A stretch of DNA of 36,129 nt from a virus: positions 1 through 36,129 of IMG/VR virus record IMGVR_UViG_3300009008_000124; one strand, 5' to 3'. The notes below the pieces were generated by a model, which saw only the letters and a program-made list of their open reading frames with translations, ran no database searches and was not told the DNA's origin. This document shows positions 29,827-36,129 of the stretch, piece by piece. How positions within the stretch are numbered: the stretch's first letter is position 1; the number at the start of each line of letters is the position of its first letter. Made by a program: the position numbers and the translations under genes.

Positions 29827-31662
29827 CTACAAAGCCGAAATAACTGAAATACTTGGCCCAATCAATGGGACAACTTCTAAAAATGCGGTCAACTCGTCAC
29901 CCTCGTCAGTCAAACGCATGGTGTCAAGCTCCACGACTCTTGGATCTCGCATCAACTGCGAGTGCAGATGACTTGCTAAGTAGCCTAAGCTCTCAGCCGT
30001 CATTTTCTGCCCAATGAACGGCGGCAAGCCGTAGCTCTGCCAAAATGAGCACTCGCCTTGCTTCGTCAGCAGTCTGTGCCTAATAGCTTGCTCCAGATTT
30101 TCTTTGTCTCTGATCGTCCGCACGTCGCCCTCATCGCCCCCAACGATTGCAAGATCACCCGTTTTTGGATCCACATACAAATCTTTGCCAAAGCGATCTC
30201 TCTCCATGTTTTGCGTCGGAGACAACAAAGCCTGTTGCAAAAAGACACTCCTCACAGGTATGCGCAAAACATCGCCAGTGGTCAACGGGGTGCCGTCGCG
30301 CTTTTGGTATGGGCTTGGCATTTTATTCAGCTCACAAATAGCTATCCAATACCGCGAATCGCCCATCCAAATACGCGCTAATTCGCGCACAGTCTGACCT
30401 TCGGACACAACAACAGATCGGGCCTCTCGATCTAAATCAGCCGTGGGAAAACGCGGACTAGGCCCTGGCATGGCGTATTGGTTTGCAACACTTTTGCCTG
30501 GATCTTCACCGCTGTTTTTTGACGCAAGCGTTGGATCCTCGCCCGTGTTCGCAAGCGGCGGGCCGTACTCAACACCGCAACCCACAGCCCCAATCGTTCC
30601 CACAGCCGTTGTGGCTAAAACCTCTGCTTCGGAAACCATGTCCGTTACAGCGTTCAACTCTTGATCTGAAATAAAGGTTTCAAAAATTCCAGATAAATCA
30701 TAGTTCGAGCTTCCAAAATCAGAAGATAGTTTTGCAATCGCGTTTCTGCCTGTCGCAAAAACATTTGCAGCATCCGTCAAAAACAATCGGGGAATATTTG
30801 CGATAGAGGAAAGCCCCTCCACCACTCCACGGAATTGCTCTGCCATTCCCTGCATCGCTTGCACGGGGCCTCGTATGCTGTTCAAAACGCCATAGATGCT
30901 TTCTGTTGCGTTCGTCACCATCCCGCCCGCATCATTGACACTGTTTATCAATTCAGAAACTTTGTCCGAGATGGCCGAGACATCGCCAAAGGCGTCAAGC
31001 ATGGAAGGTGCCTTCGTTGGTGTGGCTGGAGCGTAGGCTTGCAAGTCAAGCTCCCAGTTGTACGAAAAGCGGTTCGTTTTAGCGTCCCGCCCCATGCGCC
31101 AATTAGTAACTTCCACACGAACATGCAAATGTTCCGAAAAGCTGCGAAGCACAAGATAAGCCGACTCCCCACGGTTTCTGTAATTCAACGGGTTGGTAAA
31201 ATAGTCACTTCTTTTAACTGCGCGAGATTGGAAAAAATTCAAAAAGGCATCTAGTTCGCGCAAAAGCTCCGGCCCTGGCCTGAAAACGCTTGAGCCCTTC
31301 CTGTTGTGAGCGTTGCGCCGCGCAAGCCCACTGACGCCGCGCAACTTGATCGATAAATTTCTGTGTGTCGAGTGCTCTCTATTGGGCTGCACGCCTAGCG
31401 TGTAGGTTGTTCGCGTGTGCGTGGGGCGTACAATCTCGATGGCTTCTGGATGGATCGGTAAAATTATCGATCTCTCCAGGGTAGCCACATCGCTATCCCC
31501 GCTTGCTGACCACACCTCCAAAACATAATCGCTTTTCGGACCAAAAAAATCAGTTAGAAACCCTTTTCCTAGATCGACAAAAGCATAATCGGTGGCCTCT
31601 TCTTTCCCTGGCGCATAAAGATGATACCCTTTTGTGGCGGCTAGATCGTCCCATACGCTCAT
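29827..31662 (-). CDS. Fusion of tail-tube/LysM baseplate protein with gp25-like protein
   Basis: This 611-residue protein appears to be at least three parts. Residues about 60-215 carry PEAIEIVRPTHTRTTYTLG and RNLSIKLRGVSGLARR, the pattern of gp53/XkdP-type tube-end proteins. Residues 417-470 are a LysM domain (VSEGQTVRELARIWMGDSRY, GTPLTTGDVLRIP). Residues about 488-605 match the gp25/W-like baseplate family (DRFGKDLYVDPKTGDLAIVG, DKENLEQAIRHRLLTKQGE, DPRVVELD). These are commonly separate neighbours, so the fusion would join hub-proximal and wedge-inner pieces. The start overlaps the V-like gene end by 4 bp. Confidence 0.85.
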   Translation of the reverse strand: MSVWDDLAATKGYHLYAPGKEEATDYAFVDLGKGFLTDFFGPKSDYVLEVWSASGDSDVATLERSIILPIHPEAIEIVRPTHTRTTYTLGVQPNREHSTHRNLSIKLRGVSGLARRNAHNRKGSSVFRPGPELLRELDAFLNFFQSRAVKRSDYFTNPLNYRNRGESAYLVLRSFSEHLHVRVEVTNWRMGRDAKTNRFSYNWELDLQAYAPATPTKAPSMLDAFGDVSAISDKVSELINSVNDAGGMVTNATESIYGVLNSIRGPVQAMQGMAEQFRGVVEGLSSIANIPRLFLTDAANVFATGRNAIAKLSSDFGSSNYDLSGIFETFISDQELNAVTDMVSEAEVLATTAVGTIGAVGCGVEYGPPLANTGEDPTLASKNSGEDPGKSVANQYAMPGPSPRFPTADLDREARSVVVSEGQTVRELARIWMGDSRYWIAICELNKMPSPYQKRDGTPLTTGDVLRIPVRSVFLQQALLSPTQNMERDRFGKDLYVDPKTGDLAIVGGDEGDVRTIRDKENLEQAIRHRLLTKQGECSFWQSYGLPPFIGQKMTAESLGYLASHLHSQLMRDPRVVELDTMRLTDEGDELTAFLEVVPLIGPSISVISAL

Positions 31663-32714
31663 GGCTCTTCTCCTTCCTGATCAAAAACGCTGGTTGATGA
31701 AATGCGAAGACACCCAGCCTTTAGTTTTTCTTTATCGCCATCTGGGGTGGCTGAGCTTTTTGCGAAACCAAAAGGCACGTTTTCGGGATCTGCCACAGTG
31801 GCTACCGCGTTTGCGTCCGTGTACGGCATAATGAGGGGCAGGCCGGACTCTAAGATGGACGAAGCGTTTTCTAAAGCCGATGCGTCGTCCACAATATCCG
31901 AGATCACATCACTCAAAGCCTCCTCGTCCGGCGTTTCTTCTGATAGAATATCCGACAAAGCTGGTGGTATGGCTGCGCCCGTAGGCATTAACGGGGTGCT
32001 CTTGTTACCTGGGGCGCTACAAATAACAGTAGCAGTAGAGAGCTGTGTACTGAGCTTTGTCAGCCCCTCGGCAACGGTCAGCACATGCTTTTCCACATCG
32101 TCTATTTTGCGTGCAAGCGTGTCCATTCTTTCGTGTATTGCTTTTACGTGATTCAGCAAAACATTTCCCAGCAAAACAAACTCATTGGCCGCCCCGTCTT
32201 GACTCACGCGCACGAACGCCTTTTTGTCGAGCTGGAAACGGATCGGTTTTTTCGTGGCTTTTGCATCTAGCAACCACGTTCCGGTTTTCGCAAAAACCAT
32301 CCTTAGCTTTTTGTGCTTTATTGTTCGATCTTCAAAATTTTGAATGTCTCCATAGTCCACAGAATCCCCATTGTCCTGCTCTTCTACAGTTATACTCTCT
32401 TGCCTCTTCGCGCTGTAAATGGTTCCCAAAACAACGGGCTTGGGGTTTCTGCCGTCGCCAAAAGAGATCAACACATCCCCCGTGTCGTCGTATGTTTCTG
32501 TGTTGTGCGCATTTGAAACATTATGAACAGGTGGAGGGGAGTAATCGAAACTATCAACATCGCCGCCGCCCATGTCCATCATGCGACACCCAAAATATTG
32601 ATTGCCGTAACCATCTGCAACATCACAAACGGGCAGACCGGACGTTTCGTCAATGTAGTGGTGCGTCACCTTTGCGGCACGCACCGCCCCTGGCTGTAAG
32701 TCTCTCCACCTCAA
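31659..32714 (-). CDS. Baseplate spike/assembly protein V-like (OB fold)
   Basis: Of 351 residues, about 45-110 fit the phage baseplate V OB fold: NQYFGCRMMDMGGG, then DDTGDVLISFGDGRNPKP and VVLGTIYSA. A coiled-coil-like helix (about 190-235, HERMDTLARKIDDVEKHV) and an acidic helix follow. The C-terminal tail does not show the HxH metal motif of a sharpened spike, so the needle tip may be supplied by another protein. It overlaps both neighbours with ATGA. Confidence 0.8.
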   Translation of the reverse strand: MRWRDLQPGAVRAAKVTHHYIDETSGLPVCDVADGYGNQYFGCRMMDMGGGDVDSFDYSPPPVHNVSNAHNTETYDDTGDVLISFGDGRNPKPVVLGTIYSAKRQESITVEEQDNGDSVDYGDIQNFEDRTIKHKKLRMVFAKTGTWLLDAKATKKPIRFQLDKKAFVRVSQDGAANEFVLLGNVLLNHVKAIHERMDTLARKIDDVEKHVLTVAEGLTKLSTQLSTATVICSAPGNKSTPLMPTGAAIPPALSDILSEETPDEEALSDVISDIVDDASALENASSILESGLPLIMPYTDANAVATVADPENVPFGFAKSSATPDGDKEKLKAGCLRISSTSVFDQEGEEP

Positions 32715-35011
32715 ACTATTTCTCCACCCGTGTTGCCTGAAGGATTGAAGTCACCGAGAGATCCCCCAAAATCAATGGCTCCTGGCACAACAGAGCCATC
32801 CTGCAATTTGAACTCTTTTTCTTGCAAGGAAGTTGTCCCATCAAAAGGTTGCGGTTGCCGAAACGTGCCCAAGCCGTTCATGGAAAAATCAGACAAAACA
32901 AGTGACGTGTTTTTTATGACTGTCCCATCATCCATAACCTCGATTTCATGCGTTACGCTTTCGATATATCCTGTCCACCCGTTTTTACCCTTGTGCTTGG
33001 AAGCGTCCTCTTTTCTTTTGTGCGTTTGCGTTTCATAGAGCGGTTTTTGATCGGGATTGATCCCCGTTGTCCAATGCCCCGCCTTTAACCACGGCTTGAA
33101 AAGCGTTTGCACGGTAGCTTTCCCAAACACAGACTCGCCGCTTGCGGTCGTCGCATAAATAAACTCGTTTAAGGCTTCGTGTCTTTTTCTGATTGTCTCA
33201 ACATTTCGGCCCTCGCCGTTGGTGGGGAAAAATTGATAGCTGACAGTAGATAAGCGCATACCGTGGACACCTATGCTGTTGTTATCCACAATGGGCTGAC
33301 ATGCGATACCTATATCTTTACCCTCAACAGACGAACCATTTGAACTCATCGGCGTGTTTATGTGTGTCCCATTGATTCGATCTGCATCGTCAAAAGCATA
33401 CCGCAAAGAATAGATTTCATCTGGATCGTGATGGTACGCCCACCAGTTGGGAGATGCACCGCCGTGCAAGTTTGGATAATGCGCGATCAACTCCGTTGCC
33501 TGATTTGTTCCGATCTCTTCCGAAACTGGATTTTTAACCACAACTTTGAATACGTCTTCAGGTGATAGACCTGCAACATTTTTTGTCCGCAAAGACATTT
33601 TTAGGTTTCGAAAATCTATAGGCTTAAACATTTTAGGCTTCATCCGATACAACAAGATCGGCATAGCCCCGCCTAAAGCCGTGCAAAGCTCGGCTTGTGT
33701 TTTTTGCAAACTGTGGAAAGGTTGCGAATCAACTTTATGCGTTGCGTTTTCGGGCTCACCATCAAACGGCGCTGGGGTTTGTCCGGCCAACCCTGTTGGG
33801 TTTTGGACACTGAGACCCCACTCATTTGCAGACAACCATTCTCCAGCTCGGAACCAGGGCGAATTATCAGACATAGGCAACGACCATTCAGCCGCATTCG
33901 TGACGCCTATCATGGTGCTATCGTCCGTCATAGTTTCATCGGGACGCTTGAAAACTCTCGCGGGGCTTCCTCTAGCGTCATCAAACATAACGGGCCACTC
34001 TAGGCTTGGGAAGCATTCAATGATGTCGGGCGCGTTGAAAAAAGTCTCTTGCATGAATGACCAAAGCGTTCCGTGTGGCATTCTGCCACCCACAAAAGAC
34101 ATGCCATCACCGATCACTTTTCTCATTTGCGGCACGCGCATCGGGGCGTAAAGAAAACACGTTTCTTTATCGCCAACGAAAGCGATCTGATCTCGCATCG
34201 TATACGGCTTTGCGGTGGCTGTTGGTTTTTCTATCAAGTTAGATAAATCTGGAGGACCATCCACGTATGTTTTAGCGTCCACTCCGTATCGGTAAGAACG
34301 GTTCCCTGAAACATTTTCCACAAACCACGATCCGTCAAACTTCGTCAAAGTGTTCGGTAAATAGATCATGAAAAGAGTGTAGAACAGTTTTTCAAAAAGA
34401 GTTTTCGGGCCTTCTCTCATGCTTGTTATGTTGCGCCCAAACTCTCTGATGATGTGCGACCAAGAATTGTTTGAATAGGTAAACCCGTCACGTATGTATG
34501 CAGACATTGGCGTCAATAAAAATCGGCTTTTTGCACAAGCCATCGCCCAGCTTTCAAACTCTAAATACACAACGTGGGTGACTGTCCCGTTATCGTCCGC
34601 GTCAACAAGCCCATTGATTCTTGAACACCTGCCCCAGTGGACCGCTGACCAAACATCTTTTCCTTTTTTGTCTTTGTTTGGAAGGTATAGGACGGCCCAA
34701 AAACCTGGATCTGGATTGCGCAAAAGAAAGCCATAATCGTTTGCGTTCTCGGCGTTATCGTTTAACGCACCTGGGATGACATTTTGCCCAAAACCTTCGG
34801 GAAATGTGAGTGTCATGTTCATTGTTTCGTAAGGCGCGTTGATCGAATGTGTCCAGCTCAATGCGTCAACAAAGCCCGTGACGTTCAACGGACGATCTAT
34901 ATTGCCATAACCATAATCGTTGTGCTTTGCGTCTGCCGTTGTCCACCCATGAAAAACGACTTGAGGCAAACCCGCTGCTGGTGAGGCTTCTCGATCAAGT
35001 CCTGGGATCAT
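32711..35011 (-). CDS. Baseplate hub candidate (gpD/gp27-like position)
   Basis: This 766-residue protein lies between the probable tape measure and the V-like spike, where contractile-tail phages encode the hub. The N terminus (PLNVTGFVDALSWTHSINAP, ETMNMTLTFPEGF) fits the first barrel of hub proteins, which contains a ligand-like strand pair with a T-L-x-F pattern. A middle aromatic region and a C-terminal barrel-like part (GYIESVTHEIEVMDDGTVI) follow. Length is larger than P2 gpD or T4 gp27, so insertions are likely. The call rests on position and these patterns. Confidence 0.6.
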   Translation of the reverse strand: MIPGLDREASPAAGLPQVVFHGWTTADAKHNDYGYGNIDRPLNVTGFVDALSWTHSINAPYETMNMTLTFPEGFGQNVIPGALNDNAENANDYGFLLRNPDPGFWAVLYLPNKDKKGKDVWSAVHWGRCSRINGLVDADDNGTVTHVVYLEFESWAMACAKSRFLLTPMSAYIRDGFTYSNNSWSHIIREFGRNITSMREGPKTLFEKLFYTLFMIYLPNTLTKFDGSWFVENVSGNRSYRYGVDAKTYVDGPPDLSNLIEKPTATAKPYTMRDQIAFVGDKETCFLYAPMRVPQMRKVIGDGMSFVGGRMPHGTLWSFMQETFFNAPDIIECFPSLEWPVMFDDARGSPARVFKRPDETMTDDSTMIGVTNAAEWSLPMSDNSPWFRAGEWLSANEWGLSVQNPTGLAGQTPAPFDGEPENATHKVDSQPFHSLQKTQAELCTALGGAMPILLYRMKPKMFKPIDFRNLKMSLRTKNVAGLSPEDVFKVVVKNPVSEEIGTNQATELIAHYPNLHGGASPNWWAYHHDPDEIYSLRYAFDDADRINGTHINTPMSSNGSSVEGKDIGIACQPIVDNNSIGVHGMRLSTVSYQFFPTNGEGRNVETIRKRHEALNEFIYATTASGESVFGKATVQTLFKPWLKAGHWTTGINPDQKPLYETQTHKRKEDASKHKGKNGWTGYIESVTHEIEVMDDGTVIKNTSLVLSDFSMNGLGTFRQPQPFDGTTSLQEKEFKLQDGSVVPGAIDFGGSLGDFNPSGNTGGEIV

Positions 35012-36129
35012 TGATATTTCCCTGGCATATGCCCTGGAGCCGATCCAGTTGGCACCCCTTGACCCGCAACAGGCGTTCCGTCTGCATTTCTGCTGGCTGG
35101 AGTTGGTGGAGCCTGTTTCCTCTTCGGTTTTGTTTCCAAAGCCTTTTTAATGCTAGTTAGCAACCGCTCTGTGTGTTGCGCAAATCCCATAAAAAACCTA
35201 GACGCTTTTGCAATATCCTCGAACATATCAGCCGTTGTTTTTGAGCCGCGTTCTTTTCTCAGCTTGCTTAACTCTGCCATTGCCCTAGCGTTTGAAATTT
35301 TGAATCTATCTGGGCTTGCACCTCCTCGGCTTCTGACAACATCTCTTTGACCGAGATCGCCCGCCAATCTCCGAGATTGATCTGCCGAGCTTCCCGATCC
35401 TAAAAACGCATAAGCCGCAGCATCGCCCCATTGTCCTTTGGTTATTTGTCGCACGCGCTCTGGATCGGCGCTTATCTCTTCAGCGAGGGCCACCGCCTCC
35501 AGATAGTCACCCGTTTGGCCAAACGCATGAGCCATCACAGCATCTTCGACCATCCCGCCGAAGGGCGCACGCATTTGCTGCACCGCGCCCGCGCCCGCGC
35601 CTGTTAAGCGTAGAGCTGAACGCACCGACTCCATGCCGCCCCTTGCGCCGCTGGTGGCAGAAAGGTTTGAAATGAACTGGTTGGTGGCTGTCGTGTCAAG
35701 GTACATGCCTTGTTCGGCCATCTGCGTTGTCGCAGAAGCGATGCGTGCAAGCGCCTCATCAATTTTTGCACCACGCAAATTATCGTGCATCATCGTTCCA
35801 ATGAGCCCTTGAGCATCTGCCGCAGCCTTGCCTACGCCCCCCACAGCACCGCCGCCAGCCGTTCCCAACGATGCAAAACGTGCGATCATCTCTGGAGAGA
35901 GGCCGCTTGCCGCCGCTTGTGCAACAAAGCTTTGCATACCACGGTTCATCGCTCCCGCGCTGCCTATCGACCGAGCGACACCGGAAAAAAGCTGCGCCGA
36001 TTCCCCAGCTCCAAAACCAAATCTAGCTCCGATCTCCGCAGATCCACCTTTCCCAAAACCAAAAGACGATCCCCCCGCCACTCTCATGATCTCACTTGGC
36101 CGCTCTAAATCTGCAAGCTGATTAGCAAC
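35008..36129 (-). CDS. Probable tape measure protein, C-terminal part (5' end beyond window)
   Basis: The frame is open to the right edge (14 more codons before the first internal ATG at 36087), so the start lies outside the window. The visible 373 residues are Ala/Gly-rich and helical, with GAGAGAVQQMRAPFGGMVED and ARASATTQM-like low-complexity blocks, and end in a Pro/Gly tail (GVPTGSAPGHMPGKYQ). Composition and position ahead of the hub gene fit the C terminus of a tape measure protein. Its ATGA overlap with the hub gene indicates a single late transcript. Confidence 0.65.
   Translation of the reverse strand, partial: VANQLADLERPSEIMRVAGGSSFGFGKGGSAEIGARFGFGAGESAQLFSGVARSIGSAGAMNRGMQSFVAQAAASGLSPEMIARFASLGTAGGGAVGGVGKAAADAQGLIGTMMHDNLRGAKIDEALARIASATTQMAEQGMYLDTTATNQFISNLSATSGARGGMESVRSALRLTGAGAGAVQQMRAPFGGMVEDAVMAHAFGQTGDYLEAVALAEEISADPERVRQITKGQWGDAAAYAFLGSGSSADQSRRLAGDLGQRDVVRSRGGASPDRFKISNARAMAELSKLRKERGSKTTADMFEDIAKASRFFMGFAQHTERLLTSIKKALETKPKRKQAPPTPASRNADGTPVAGQGVPTGSAPGHMPGKYQ

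Noticed and set aside
29769-29837. 23-codon minus-strand frame from TTG after the LysM-gp25 gene
   Set aside because: It lacks a ribosome binding site and overlaps the end of the gene before it; likely chance.
32057-32740. 227-codon plus-strand frame
   Set aside because: It is antisense to the V-like gene, rich in His/Arg/Ser/Cys without domain pattern.
33546-34151. 201-codon plus-strand frame
   Set aside because: It is antisense to the hub candidate and has no start signals.
1-36129. tRNA genes and insertion sequences
   Set aside because: No cloverleaf-like sequence, transposase motif or terminal inverted repeats were recognised by eye; a tRNA scan would be needed to exclude tRNAs fully.

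Overview
This window looks like part of a double-stranded DNA bacteriophage (or prophage) genome. The evidence is dense gene packing with many 4-bp ATGA/GTGA overlaps, a complete phage-type replication module, a lysis region and a baseplate/tail module. The baseplate set (V-like OB-fold protein, LysM plus gp25-like protein, J-like protein, large hub candidate, probable tape-measure C terminus) indicates a contractile tail, i.e. myovirus morphology. Strong AGGAGG-type ribosome binding sites fit an ordinary bacterial host. Two spanin-like membrane/coiled-coil proteins hint at a Gram-negative host. The host genus cannot be read from the sequence. Terminase, portal and capsid genes are not in the window.

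Layout. (1) 1-236: a polypyrimidine tandem repeat and a short stretch without a confident gene. (2) 237-11753, minus strand, early region read right to left: two unknown proteins at the promoter-proximal end, then small unknown proteins, two zinc/ribbon-helix-helix DNA-binding proteins, a Cas4/AddB-like Fe-S nuclease, a DUF932-like protein, a previously uncallable 43-aa zinc-finger peptide, an SNF2-type helicase, an SSB-like protein with its own promoter, a family A DNA polymerase, an unknown protein and a CHAP endolysin. (3) 11754-11866: a divergent promoter region with a perfect 10-5-10 inverted repeat that contains the -35 box of both promoters. (4) 11867-15514, plus strand: a Cro-like regulator, an AEP primase / PriCT / SF3 helicase fusion, a small unknown, a second HTH protein and an adenine-type DNA methyltransferase. 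(5) 15511-36129, minus strand, late region read right to left: probable tape-measure C terminus (cut by the window edge), hub candidate, V-like, LysM-gp25 fusion, J-like, a series of large beta-rich tail/baseplate proteins, a membrane-protein lysis cluster, an NrdR-like zinc-ribbon protein, a large tail fibre and a 58-aa protein whose stop codon overlaps that of the methyltransferase.

How it works together (inference). The small HTH protein at 11867 probably binds the palindrome at 11795-11819 and sets the balance between the leftward and rightward early transcripts. A half-site of the same sequence sits on the -35 of a second leftward promoter at 10783-10811, so the same regulator may act there too. 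The two early arms together supply a full replisome: primase-helicase on the right, polymerase, SSB, SNF2 helicase and nuclease on the left. The most unusual sequence-level features are the shared operator, a duplicated pseudoknot-like intergenic RNA element, a reused 5' leader, two adjacent proteins each carrying a pair of RHH domains, and a near-identical 35-bp stretch shared in-frame by the nuclease and a tail protein.
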